Assembly (NCBI GenBank): GCA_041494445.1 | Contig: JBGQAU010000018.1 | Coordinates: 1-41,634 of the forward strand | Direction: 5' to 3' | DNA from: JAIQFR01 sp041494445 | GTDB taxonomy: Bacteria > Acidobacteriota > Polarisedimenticolia > Polarisedimenticolales > JAIQFR01 | Length of the DNA stretch: 41,634 nucleotides | In this document: positions 1 through 8,738 of the stretch, one piece after another | Layout of the letters: each line of letters opens with the position of its first letter | Position numbering within the stretch: the first letter of the stretch is position 1 | Notes under the pieces: generated by a model | What the model saw: only the letters and a program-made list of their open reading frames with translations | Told to the model about the DNA's origin: nothing | Databases searched by the model: none | Translations under genes and position numbers: made by a program

Positions 1-226
1 CTCGCGCCTTCCCGGGAGCGAACAGCGCCACGGTCGCCGCCGCCGCCGCGGAGGCCAGCACCGCGGTCGAGGGTCCATCGAAGACGGATCCCGACGTGCC
101 CGCCGCCGCGATCCCCGCCGCCACCAGAAAGACGGCGGCGGGGACGATGGCGCTTCGCGCCCGCCAGCGCCCCGCAAGGGGGGCGGCGTCCCCGCCGGCG
201 CGCGGTTCGGCCGTTCGAGATGGCAT
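1..226 (-). CDS. Membrane protein, N-terminal part only
   Basis: The reverse strand opens with ATG at 226 and stays open to the window edge, giving the first 75 residues of a protein whose remainder lies outside. After about 27 polar, Arg/Pro-rich residues come two hydrophobic stretches rich in Ala/Val (about residues 28-46 and 55-72), which read as the first two membrane helices of a polytopic inner-membrane protein. It is divergent from the lysine reductase gene at 355, leaving a 128-base shared upstream region with a TACAAT-like -10 for this strand at 250-255 but no good -35. The family cannot be recognised from this fragment. Confidence 0.55.
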   Translation of the reverse strand, partial: MPSRTAEPRAGGDAAPLAGRWRARSAIVPAAVFLVAAGIAAAGTSGSVFDGPSTAVLASAAAAATVALFAPGKAR

Positions 227-354
227 CGTTCGAGCCCCGCGAAAGGCGCATTGTACCCTCTCGATTTGTCGAGTGGATCACTCCTCAATTGTCCGATCCC
301 GCCGGGCCAAAACCCGGTCGCCGCGCTACACTGTCCGACTTCACGGAGCCCCCC

Positions 355-1665
355 ATGATCGGAATCCTCAGGGAGAGCAAGAACCGTTGGGAGCGCCGGG
401 TCCCCTTGACGCCCGACCATGTCGCGGTCCTGACCCAGGGGCAGCACCTCCGGGTCCTCGTCGAGCCGTCGGAGATCCGGGCCTTCTCCGAGAAGGCCTA
501 CGAGGAGGCCGGCGCGTCCGTCAGCTCCGACCTCTCACCCTGCCGCGTGGTCCTCGGGGTCAAGGAGATCCCGCTCGACCGGCTCGAGCACGGCAAGGCC
601 TACGCCTTCTTCGCCCACGTGGCGAAGGGTCAGAAGCACAACATGCCGATGCTGCGGCGCCTGATGGAGCTCGGCTGCAGCCTGGTGGACTACGAGAGGA
701 TCGTGGACGACCGGGGACGGAGGCTGATCTTCTTCGGTCTGCAGGCCGGTCACTCCGGGATGATCGACACGCTCTGGGCCCTCGGCCGGCGGCTCCGGCA
801 CGAAGGGATCCGGCCGAACCCGTTCGAGGAGATCCGTCAGGCCCTCGATTACGCAACGCTGGCCGACGCGCAGACGGCGGTCTCGGCGGCCGGCGAGCGG
901 ATCCTGAGCGAGGGGCTCCCAGAGGCGCTGACGCCTTTCGTCTGCGCGTTCACCGGTTACGGGAACACCTACCGCGGGGCGGCGGAAGTCTTCGATCTCC
1001 TGCCGTTTCGCGAGATCGCGCCGACCGAGGTGCCGCTTCTGGCAGGCGCCGGCTCGCCCGATCGACACGCGGTCTACAAGGCGGTGTTCCACGAGGAGCA
1101 CACCGTCGAGCCGGCGTCGCCGTGGGACCGGTTCGACCTTCAGGACTACTACGCGCACCCCGAGAGGTACCGCCCGATCTTCTCGAAGTACCTCCCGCAC
1201 CTCTCGGTCCTGGTGAACTGCGTCTACTGGGAGCCGAAGTACCCGCGCCTCGTCACGCTGGAGGCGCTGCGGGAACTCTTCGGCGGGCAGGACCCTCCGC
1301 GCCTCAAGGTCATCGGGGACATCAGCTGCGACATCGGCGGCTCGGTGGAGTGCACCGTCCGGAGCACCGATTCCGGGGACCCGCTCTTCGTCTACGACCC
1401 CCTGACCGGACGCGACACCCTCGGCATCGAGGGGCGCGGCCCCGTGGTGCTCGCCGTGGACAACCTCCCGTGCGAGCTCCCCGTGGACGCTTCGCAGCAC
1501 TTCGGCGACATGCTCCTGCCGTTCGTGCCCGCGCTCGCCCGCTGCCCGTGGGACGAGCCGCTCGAGCGGCTCCCGCTGCCGCCCGAGATCCTGCGCGCCG
1601 TGATCGTCCACCGCGGGAAGCTGGCGCCGTTCTACGTCTACCTCGAACGACACCTGGCCGTCTGA
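355..1665 (+). CDS. Lysine-ketoglutarate reductase (saccharopine-forming)
   Basis: This 436-residue protein matches the N-terminal (LKR) half of the bifunctional alpha-aminoadipic semialdehyde synthase of animals and plants. It begins with the ILRESKNRWERRVPLTP signature, typical of the alanine-dehydrogenase/transhydrogenase N-domain fold, and later carries the CDIGGSVECT stretch of this family. The predicted reaction joins lysine and 2-oxoglutarate, with NADPH, to make saccharopine in the cytoplasm. The ATG at 355 is chosen because a GGAG at 345-348 precedes it and the family signature starts at residue 2; the frame is open further upstream but without homology. The next gene encodes the second enzyme, 34 bases downstream, so the pair is surely one operon. 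Confidence 0.9.
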   Translation: MIGILRESKNRWERRVPLTPDHVAVLTQGQHLRVLVEPSEIRAFSEKAYEEAGASVSSDLSPCRVVLGVKEIPLDRLEHGKAYAFFAHVAKGQKHNMPMLRRLMELGCSLVDYERIVDDRGRRLIFFGLQAGHSGMIDTLWALGRRLRHEGIRPNPFEEIRQALDYATLADAQTAVSAAGERILSEGLPEALTPFVCAFTGYGNTYRGAAEVFDLLPFREIAPTEVPLLAGAGSPDRHAVYKAVFHEEHTVEPASPWDRFDLQDYYAHPERYRPIFSKYLPHLSVLVNCVYWEPKYPRLVTLEALRELFGGQDPPRLKVIGDISCDIGGSVECTVRSTDSGDPLFVYDPLTGRDTLGIEGRGPVVLAVDNLPCELPVDASQHFGDMLLPFVPALARCPWDEPLERLPLPPEILRAVIVHRGKLAPFYVYLERHLAV

Positions 1666-1699
1666 CGTCGGCCGGCCGGATTCACTGAGGAGGTTCGCG

Positions 1700-3055
1700 A
1701 TGAAGAACGTGCTGATCCTGGGTGCGGGACTGGTGAGCCGACCCATCGTACGGTACCTGCTGGAGCGGACGGACCGTCGCGTGGTCGTGGCGAGCCGCAC
1801 CGTGAGCAAGGCCGAGGCGCTCGTCGGTGGACATCCCCGCGGCGAGGCCGTCGCGGTGAACGTGGACAACGCCGCGCAGGTCGAGTCGTTGATCAGGGAG
1901 GCCGAGATCGTCGTCAGCCTCGTCCCGTACACCCACCACGTCGCGGTGGCCAAGATGGCGATCAAGCACCGCGTCCACGTGGTCACGACGTCGTACGTCT
2001 CCCCGGCAATGCGCGAGCTGGACAAGCCGGCGCGGAAGGCCGGGGTCGCGCTCCTCAACGAGATCGGCCTCGACCCCGGCATCGACCACATGTCCGCCAT
2101 GCAGGTGATCCACCAGATCCAGAATTCGGGCGGCACCGTCACCCACTTCTCGAGCTGCTGCGGCGGCTTCCCCGCTCTCGAGGCGAACACGAACCCCTGG
2201 GGTTACAAGTTCTCGTGGAGCCCGCGGGGGGTGATCCTCGCCGGGCGGAACAACGCCAAGTTCCTGAGGAACGGCAAGGTCGTCGAGATCCCGGGCCCGA
2301 AGCTCTTCGCGAACCGCTGGCCGTACGGCGTCGAGGGAGTCGGGCTGTTCGTGATCTACCCGAACCGCGACTCGCTCCCGTACGTCGACACCTACGGGCT
2401 CAAGGGGGTCCGGAACATGTTCCGGGGGACCATCCGGTACCCCGGATGGTGCGAGACCCTGAAGGCGATCGCCGACCTCGGCCTCCTCGACCTGGAAGAG
2501 CGCGAGTACGCGCCGGGAACGACCTACGCGTCGTTCCTCTCGGGCTTCCTGCCGAAGGGGAAGTCCGGTTCCCTCGCGGAGCGGATCTCAGCGAAGATCG
2601 GCGTGACGGCCGACGATCCGATCCTCGCCCGCCTCGAATGGGCGGGGCTCCTGTCCGATCGCCCGATCCCGGAGAGGAAGGCCTCCCCTCTCGACGTCCT
2701 GGCGAACCGGCTGCTGAAGATGATGCCGTACGCCCGCGGCGAGCGGGACATGATCATCCTGCGGCACGAGTTCGTGGCCTCCTGGCCCGACCGTCCGTCC
2801 GCCCGCACGGTCTGCGTCCTTGTGGACTACGGCGAGCCGTTCGGCGACTCGTCCATGGCCCGGACCGTGTCGCTCCCGGCGGCGATCGCCGCGCGGCTCA
2901 TCCTCCAGAAGAAGCTGGAGATCACCGGCGTGCACGTCCCGGTGACGCCGGAGATCTACGAGCCGGTCATGTCGGAGCTGGGGGCGGTGGGCATCCGGTT
3001 CAAGGAGACGAGCCACCTGCTGCTGCCAGGACCGTTCGAGACCGCGAAGGGATAG
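1700..3055 (+). CDS. Saccharopine dehydrogenase (glutamate-forming)
   Basis: The 451-residue product resembles yeast Lys9 and the C-terminal half of the animal/plant LKR-SDH fusion. A Rossmann nucleotide-binding motif (LGAGLVSRPIVRYLL) is at residues 7-21. The family signatures NEIGLDPGIDHMSAMQ and FRGTIRYPGW, which shape the saccharopine site, are both present. It should split saccharopine into glutamate and aminoadipate semialdehyde. The start has a strong GGAGG a few bases upstream. It follows the reductase gene directly, so lysine degradation through saccharopine looks complete to the semialdehyde; no semialdehyde dehydrogenase is seen next to it. The two activities are on separate polypeptides, unlike the eukaryotic fusion. 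Confidence 0.92.
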   Translation: MKNVLILGAGLVSRPIVRYLLERTDRRVVVASRTVSKAEALVGGHPRGEAVAVNVDNAAQVESLIREAEIVVSLVPYTHHVAVAKMAIKHRVHVVTTSYVSPAMRELDKPARKAGVALLNEIGLDPGIDHMSAMQVIHQIQNSGGTVTHFSSCCGGFPALEANTNPWGYKFSWSPRGVILAGRNNAKFLRNGKVVEIPGPKLFANRWPYGVEGVGLFVIYPNRDSLPYVDTYGLKGVRNMFRGTIRYPGWCETLKAIADLGLLDLEEREYAPGTTYASFLSGFLPKGKSGSLAERISAKIGVTADDPILARLEWAGLLSDRPIPERKASPLDVLANRLLKMMPYARGERDMIILRHEFVASWPDRPSARTVCVLVDYGEPFGDSSMARTVSLPAAIAARLILQKKLEITGVHVPVTPEIYEPVMSELGAVGIRFKETSHLLLPGPFETAKG

Positions 3056-3126
3056 GCCGGTCCCCGCCGGCAGGATGTTCTCGGGGAGCCTGGCCCTCGC
3101 CGGACCCGCCGCCGAAGGGAGACGTC

Positions 3127-5400
3127 ATGACCCGCGAACCCGCCGCCTCGACGACCGCCGCCCACCCGATCCTGGCCCTCGCCGAGAGCGAGAGCCGAAC
3201 GATCCTGCTGGAGCACGAGGTCTATGCCCTGATGGGTGCGGCCGGGATCTCCGTCCCGGCCCACCGCGTCGTCGCGGGACCGGACGAGGTGGACCACGAC
3301 CTCTGCTCCTCGCTCGACTCGGCGGAGGTGGTGATCAAGGTGGTCTCCCCGCAGATCCTCCACAAGAGCGATGTCGGAGGGGTCCTCGTGGTCAGGAACG
3401 ACCCGGGGGCGGTGCGCGACGCCGTGGCCTCGGTGCTCGCCGCGTCGCGAGCGGCGGCGGCGGACGCGGACCTGCGCGGCGCGCTCGTGGCCCGGAAGAT
3501 CCCGTATCGCGCGGGGCTCGGGCGGGAGATCCTCGCAGGATTCCGCCACGACCGGGCGTTCGGGCCGGTGGTGTTCGTCGGGGCGGGCGGGGTGGACACC
3601 GAGTACCTCCTGCGCTCCCTCGGCCCGGGAAAGGCGAGCGGCATGCGCTCAACCCGTGGCCTCGACCTCGAAGAGGCGCTACGCATGGTCCGCGGGACGG
3701 TCGTCCACGCGGCCCTCTGCGGAGGGCTGAGGAGCGCGAAGCGCGCATCGGTCGCCGAGGCGACGCTCGCGCGGCTCGTCCTATCGCTCGGGGCGCTCGC
3801 GGACATCTTCGGCGGATTCGAGGTCCCCGGCGGCCTGGGCCTCTCGGAGCTCGAGGTCAACCCGTTCGTCGCCTCGGAGGACGATGGGCGGCTCGTCGCG
3901 CTGGACGGGCTCGCGCGTCTGCACCGCCCGGCGCCGCTCCCCGCGCCTCGTCCCGTGGCGAACCTGCGAAGGCTCCTGACGCCGGGGAGCGCCGTCGTGA
4001 TCGGCGCCTCCGCCGAGTCCGTGAACCCCGGCCGGATCATCCTCCGGAACCTGGCGAAGGGAGGGGGCATCCCGCAGGACCGGATCTGGGTGATCCATCC
4101 GCGCGCCGAGAGCATCGACGGGTGCCGCGCGTACGCGTCGCCGGCGTCGCTCCCCTCGGTGCCGGACATGGCGGTGGTGTCGGTGCCCGCGGACAAGGGG
4201 GCCGACCGGGTGGTGGTGGATCTCGTGGAGAAGCACCACGCGCACACGATCACGCTGATCTCCGGCGGCTTCGCGGAGACCGAGGGGGGGAAGGAAGCCG
4301 AGGCCCGGATGCGCGACGCCGTGGAGCGATCGCACCGCCGGCCCGATGGCGGCGTCCTGGTGAACGGGGGAAACTGCCTCGGGATCATCTCGGTGCCGGG
4401 AGGGTACAACACGTTCTTCATCCCCCCCTACAAGCTGCCGATCCTCGACGCGCCGGCGAACAACGTCGCCAGCATCAGTCAGTCGGGCGCCCACCTCGTG
4501 ACCCGCCTGGCGAACCTCGGCGGCACGGTGAGATCGCGCTACTCGATCTCGTTCGGCAACCAGATCGACGTGACCGTGGCCGACTACCTCGAGTACCTCG
4601 AAGGGGATCCGGCGGTCCGGCTGTTCGCGGTGTACCTCGAGGGGTTCAATCGCGGGGACGGGCTCCGGTTCCTAGAGATCGCCCGGCGGATCGTCGCCGG
4701 CGGGCGCCGAGTCCTGCTCTACAAGGCAGGACGCACCCGGGAGGGACAGGCGGCCGCAGCTTCGCACACGGCCTCGGTCGTGGGCGACTACGACGTCTGC
4801 CGCGAGCTGGTGCGCTCCGTGGGGGTCGTCGACTGCGCCACGCTCGACATGTTCGACGACTACACCATGACCTTCGCGTTCCTGGCAGACCGCAGGCCGC
4901 TGGGTCGCCGCATCGCCGTGATGTCCAACGCGGGGTTCGAGTGCACCGCCGCCGCGGACAAGCTCTACGGCTTGAGCCTCGCTCGGTTCGCGCCGGAAAC
5001 GGAGCGGCGGCTGCGGGAGCTTCTCCCCGGGATCGTGGACGTCCACAACCCGATCGACGCCACGCCGGTCTGCCCGACGGAGGCGTACGTCGCCTGCGTC
5101 CGCGCGATCGCCGAGGACCCGGGCGTGGACGCGGTGGTGGTGGCCACGGTTCCGGACACTCCGGCCCTCGAGACGCTTCCGAAGGGGGAGGGGCACGACG
5201 AAGACATCTCCCGTCCGACGAGCTACCCGTCGCGCCTCATCGAGGTGTTCCGGAAGTCCCCGAAGCCGATGATCTTCTCGGTGGACGCGGGCGCTCTTTA
5301 CGATCCGTGCGTCCGGATGATGAAGGCCGCGGGCCTCCCCTGCTACCGGAAGGTGGATCGAGCGACACGCGTCCTCGCGGCCTTCCTGGACGCGGGTTAG
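3127..5400 (+). CDS. ADP-forming acyl-CoA ligase (acetate--CoA ligase family), beta-alpha fusion
   Basis: The 757-residue protein fuses both subunit types of the NDP-forming acyl-CoA synthetases. Residues 1-265 are an ATP-grasp (beta-like) domain with the LHKSDVGGV motif. After it come a CoA-binding Rossmann domain (VVIGASAESVNPG, near residue 295) and a succinyl-CoA-ligase-like domain with SQSGAH. The phospho-histidine loop ASHTASVVGD near residue 540 carries the expected catalytic His. The enzyme interconverts an acyl-CoA, ADP and phosphate with the free acid, CoA and ATP; the acyl group cannot be read from sequence. The domain order here, ATP-grasp first, is the reverse of the commoner alpha-beta fusion. 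The ATG at 3127 has a GGGAG upstream. Placement 71 bases after the saccharopine genes suggests, but does not prove, a role in amino-acid or organic-acid catabolism. Confidence 0.88.
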   Translation: MTREPAASTTAAHPILALAESESRTILLEHEVYALMGAAGISVPAHRVVAGPDEVDHDLCSSLDSAEVVIKVVSPQILHKSDVGGVLVVRNDPGAVRDAVASVLAASRAAAADADLRGALVARKIPYRAGLGREILAGFRHDRAFGPVVFVGAGGVDTEYLLRSLGPGKASGMRSTRGLDLEEALRMVRGTVVHAALCGGLRSAKRASVAEATLARLVLSLGALADIFGGFEVPGGLGLSELEVNPFVASEDDGRLVALDGLARLHRPAPLPAPRPVANLRRLLTPGSAVVIGASAESVNPGRIILRNLAKGGGIPQDRIWVIHPRAESIDGCRAYASPASLPSVPDMAVVSVPADKGADRVVVDLVEKHHAHTITLISGGFAETEGGKEAEARMRDAVERSHRRPDGGVLVNGGNCLGIISVPGGYNTFFIPPYKLPILDAPANNVASISQSGAHLVTRLANLGGTVRSRYSISFGNQIDVTVADYLEYLEGDPAVRLFAVYLEGFNRGDGLRFLEIARRIVAGGRRVLLYKAGRTREGQAAAASHTASVVGDYDVCRELVRSVGVVDCATLDMFDDYTMTFAFLADRRPLGRRIAVMSNAGFECTAAADKLYGLSLARFAPETERRLRELLPGIVDVHNPIDATPVCPTEAYVACVRAIAEDPGVDAVVVATVPDTPALETLPKGEGHDEDISRPTSYPSRLIEVFRKSPKPMIFSVDAGALYDPCVRMMKAAGLPCYRKVDRATRVLAAFLDAG

Positions 5401-5436
5401 GCGCCGGCGCCGCGTGCTTGGTATGATCCTGAGGAC

Positions 5437-5712
5437 ATGACCAACTTCATGGGCGGGAGCGCCTTCTCGATGGCCAAGGACATCGCCGAGGGGTACCACC
5501 TCGTGACGGAGCGCACGTTCAAGAACATGTCCCGCGGCGAGGTGGAGCAGCTCGCGTTCGAGCTGGACCGCTGCCTCCGCGAGATCCGCGCCGAGCAGCC
5601 CCCTCTGGACGACCTCGACCTGATCAAGAGCCGCAACCGCAGGATCCAGCGCCTGAACCAGGCGTCCCTGGTCCTGCGGAACCACCAGCACAAGATCCGC
5701 AAGGGGTCGTGA
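5437..5712 (+). CDS. Small conserved-looking helical protein, unknown function
   Basis: A 91-residue protein starting at an ATG with GAGG six to ten bases upstream. It has no signal peptide or membrane segment. It is rich in charged residues, with long amphipathic helices from about residue 29 to the end and a basic C-terminus (RNHQHKIRKGS). The codon use matches the neighbouring genes, and a TATGAT hexamer at 5422-5427 could be a -10, although no fitting -35 is seen. It sits between the acyl-CoA ligase and a SNF2-type ATPase. I do not recognise a family; a small nucleic-acid- or protein-binding helical bundle is possible. Confidence 0.6.
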   Translation: MTNFMGGSAFSMAKDIAEGYHLVTERTFKNMSRGEVEQLAFELDRCLREIRAEQPPLDDLDLIKSRNRRIQRLNQASLVLRNHQHKIRKGS

Positions 5713-5782
5713 GCGGCGGATCGTCGACTGCGCGGCCCGAAGCGGCCAGTCTCTCGACCGGAAGCACCTGAGTCACGCGCCC

Positions 5783-8680
5783 GTGCAGGAACTCTTCGAG
5801 GCGGTCCGCAAGGCGTGCACCCCGGAAACGTGGTCGCGCGGCGTCGAGTTGGTGCGTGCCGGGGCGGTCCAGCAGGAGCGCTCCGGCGACGCTTCGATCC
5901 TCATGCGCGTCGTGACCCGCGGAGGGATCTACTGCCCCGCCGTTACTCTCTATCTCGAGGACGCCGACTGGGAGTGCTCGTGCGGCGCGCGTTCGGGCGC
6001 CTGCGAGCACGCCGCCGCCGCGGTGATCGCGCTCCGCCGCGCGGGCGAGGAGGGGCGCGACGTTCCGGCCCCCGGCACGTTGGCGGGCCGTCTGAGCTAC
6101 CGTTTCACGGGAACGCCGGGGGGACTCTCCCTGGAGAGGCTCATCGTCGTCGGCGAAGACGCGCACCCGGTCGAGGTCACCTTGGCCGCGATCGCCTCCG
6201 GCCGCGCCGGCGGCCCGCGGTTCGCCGCCTCGCAGGCCGATCTCGCCGTCGAGATGGCCCTGGGCACCTATCGGCGCGGCCCGATCCCAAGGTCGATCGT
6301 CGAGCGCCTCATGGACGCGCTCTCGGGGTGCGCGGAGGTCCTCCTCGACGGCGCGCCGGTCCGGACGTCCGGCTCGCCGGTGGTGCCGGTCGCGACCCTC
6401 GAGGAACAGGGGAACGGTTTTCGGCTGACCGTCGGCCGCGACCCGTCGGTCGTGGCGGTGTTCGCGAACGGGATCGCCCTGGCCGCCGGCGTGCTCCGCC
6501 CCGTGGACGAGACCCGCCTGACGGGACGTGAGTTGCACGAGCTGCCCGGAGGAAAGCGCTTCGGCGCCGGAGACATCGCCGAGTTGGTCACCGAGGTGCT
6601 CCCCTCCCTGAGGAAACGCGTCCCCGTCGAGGTCCGGACCGATCGGCTGCCGCACGGGACCGCGATGCCGCCGCGAATCGCGTTCGAGCTGGCGCGGGAC
6701 GGACGATCCCTCTCCGTGCTCGCGCTCCTCGTGTACGGTGAGCCGCCCTGCGCGCGCGTGGACGGCGGTCGGCTCGTGCATCTGGGAGGCGCGGTGCCGA
6801 TCCGTCGCGAAGGGCAGGAGCGGAGGCTGCTCGCGAGGCTGGGGCGCGAGCTCGACCTCGCCCCGGGCGTCCGAGCGCGCTTCGACGGGGAGGCGGCGGT
6901 GGCGTTCGCCGAGCGGCTCGAGGCCTGGGACAGCGCGCCGCGGAGCCGCGACCTCGACTACTTCCGCCGGACGCCGCCGCTCGCGCCGCGGATCGAGACG
7001 GAAGGCGAGCGGCTCGACGTCGTCTTCGAGACTCCCGCGGGGAAGGGCCGGGCCGACGCCGGCTCGGTGATCCGCGCGTGGCGCGAGGGAGCGTCTCTCG
7101 TCCCGCTGGAGGGCGGCGGCTTCTCCCCCCTGCCCTCCGACTGGCTCGCGAGGTTCGGCGATCGGATCTCGGACCTCCTCGCCGCGCGAGACGCGGGGGG
7201 GAGGATTCCGCGCTGCGTTCTTCCCGACCTCGCGCGGCTCTGCGACGACCTCGCGCGGCCGCGCCCGCCCGACTTCGAGCCGCTCGCGGCCCTCCTCACC
7301 GACTTCTCCGGCATCCCGGAGGCACCGCTCCCGCCGGATCTCACCGCCACGCTCCGCTCGTATCAGCGGCGCGGCGTGGATTGGCTCGCTTTCCTGCGCG
7401 GAGCCGGCCTGGGCGCGCTCCTGGCCGACGACATGGGCCTCGGGAAAACGATCCAGGCGCTGTGCGCGCTTGAGGGGAGGACGCTCGTCGTGGCCCCCAC
7501 CAGCGTCCTCCACAACTGGGCGGAGGAGGTCCGGCGCTTCCGGCCGGGTCTCCGTTGCGGCGTCTACCACGGCGAGCGCCGTGCGCTCGACCCGTCGGCC
7601 GACGTCACGTTGACCACGTACGCGATCCTGCGCCTCGACGCGGACGCCCTCGCCCGCGAGGCATGGGACACGGTGGTGCTCGACGAAGCGCAGGCGATCA
7701 AGAACCCCGACAGCCAGGCGGCCCGGGCCGCCTTCGCCCTGGCCGCGCGTTTCCGGATCGCGCTCACCGGCACCCCCGTCGAAAACCGGCTCGACGAGCT
7801 TTGGAGCCAGATCCACTTCCTGAACCGCGGCCTTCTGGGCGGGCGCGAGGACTTCGAGGAGCGCTACGCGCGCCCCGTCGCCGCGGGCGTGCCCGGTGCG
7901 GCGGGGCGGCTCCGGGAGCGCATCCGGCCCTTCGTGCTGAGGCGGCTCAAGCAGGAGGTCGCGCCGGAGCTCCCGCCACGGACCGAGGCGGAGCTGCGCT
8001 GCCAGCTGACGCCGCAGGAGCGCGAGGTCTACGACACGATCCGCGCGGCGACGCTCCGCGAGGTCGTCGAGCGGCTCAAGGCGGGAGGGGGCGTGCTCGC
8101 GGCGCTCGAGGCCCTGCTCCGGCTGCGGCAGGCGGCCTGCCATCCCGGCCTGATCCCGGGTCGCGAGGCCGAGACCTCCTCGAAGGTCACCCTCCTCCTC
8201 GAGGCGCTCGACGAGGTCGCCGCCGAGGGGCACAAGGCGCTGGTGTTCTCCCAGTGGACCTCGCTCCTCGACCGCGTCGAGCCGCACCTCAAGGCGGCGG
8301 GGATCGCGTTCGAGCGGCTCGACGGCGGAACGCGCGACCGCGCGGGGGTGATCGGGCGGTTCCAGGACGAGGCCGGGCCGCCGGTGATGCTGGTGTCGCT
8401 CAAGGCCGGTGGGACCGGGATCAACCTCACGGCCGCCGACCACGTCTTCCTGCTCGACCCCTGGTGGAACCCCGCGGTCGAGGACCAGGCGGCCGACCGC
8501 GCGCACCGGATCGGCCAGGAGCGGCCGGTCATGGTCTACCGTCTCCTCGCCGAGGATACCGTCGAGGAACGGATCCTGGCCCTCCAGAAACGGAAGCGCG
8601 CGCTGGCCGATGCGGTCCTCGGCGAAGCCGACCGGGCCGCCGCGCTCACCCGCGAGGACCTGCTGGCGCTCCTCGAGTGA
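5783..8680 (+). CDS. SWIM zinc-finger SNF2/Swi2-family DNA-dependent ATPase
   Basis: The 965-residue protein begins with a SWIM zinc finger: Cys65-x-Cys67-x6-Cys74-x-His76. A poorly conserved middle follows, then a complete SNF2 motor. The first RecA-like lobe has DDMGLGKT (Walker A, about residues 549-556), DEAQ (about 634) and LTGTPVENRLDELWS. The second lobe has VFSQWTSLLDR, SLKAGGTGINLT and AHRIGQERPV. These are superfamily 2 ATPases that move along double-stranded DNA; bacterial SWIM-SNF2 proteins are usually linked to transcription or repair, but the client here is unknown. The start is a GTG with no good ribosome-binding site, so the true N-terminus could differ slightly. It lies between the small protein at 5437 and polyphosphate kinase. 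Confidence 0.9.
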   Translation: MQELFEAVRKACTPETWSRGVELVRAGAVQQERSGDASILMRVVTRGGIYCPAVTLYLEDADWECSCGARSGACEHAAAAVIALRRAGEEGRDVPAPGTLAGRLSYRFTGTPGGLSLERLIVVGEDAHPVEVTLAAIASGRAGGPRFAASQADLAVEMALGTYRRGPIPRSIVERLMDALSGCAEVLLDGAPVRTSGSPVVPVATLEEQGNGFRLTVGRDPSVVAVFANGIALAAGVLRPVDETRLTGRELHELPGGKRFGAGDIAELVTEVLPSLRKRVPVEVRTDRLPHGTAMPPRIAFELARDGRSLSVLALLVYGEPPCARVDGGRLVHLGGAVPIRREGQERRLLARLGRELDLAPGVRARFDGEAAVAFAERLEAWDSAPRSRDLDYFRRTPPLAPRIETEGERLDVVFETPAGKGRADAGSVIRAWREGASLVPLEGGGFSPLPSDWLARFGDRISDLLAARDAGGRIPRCVLPDLARLCDDLARPRPPDFEPLAALLTDFSGIPEAPLPPDLTATLRSYQRRGVDWLAFLRGAGLGALLADDMGLGKTIQALCALEGRTLVVAPTSVLHNWAEEVRRFRPGLRCGVYHGERRALDPSADVTLTTYAILRLDADALAREAWDTVVLDEAQAIKNPDSQAARAAFALAARFRIALTGTPVENRLDELWSQIHFLNRGLLGGREDFEERYARPVAAGVPGAAGRLRERIRPFVLRRLKQEVAPELPPRTEAELRCQLTPQEREVYDTIRAATLREVVERLKAGGGVLAALEALLRLRQAACHPGLIPGREAETSSKVTLLLEALDEVAAEGHKALVFSQWTSLLDRVEPHLKAAGIAFERLDGGTRDRAGVIGRFQDEAGPPVMLVSLKAGGTGINLTAADHVFLLDPWWNPAVEDQAADRAHRIGQERPVMVYRLLAEDTVEERILALQKRKRALADAVLGEADRAAALTREDLLALLE

Positions 8681-8738
8681 CGGCCCGCCGGCGTATGCTA
8701 GAGTCCCGGTCCGGATGCCCGTGCGGAGAGGCTTCGCC

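Noticed and set aside
535..2190. 551-codon reverse-strand open frame
   Set aside because: Antisense shadow of the two saccharopine-pathway genes; no signature, no ribosome site.
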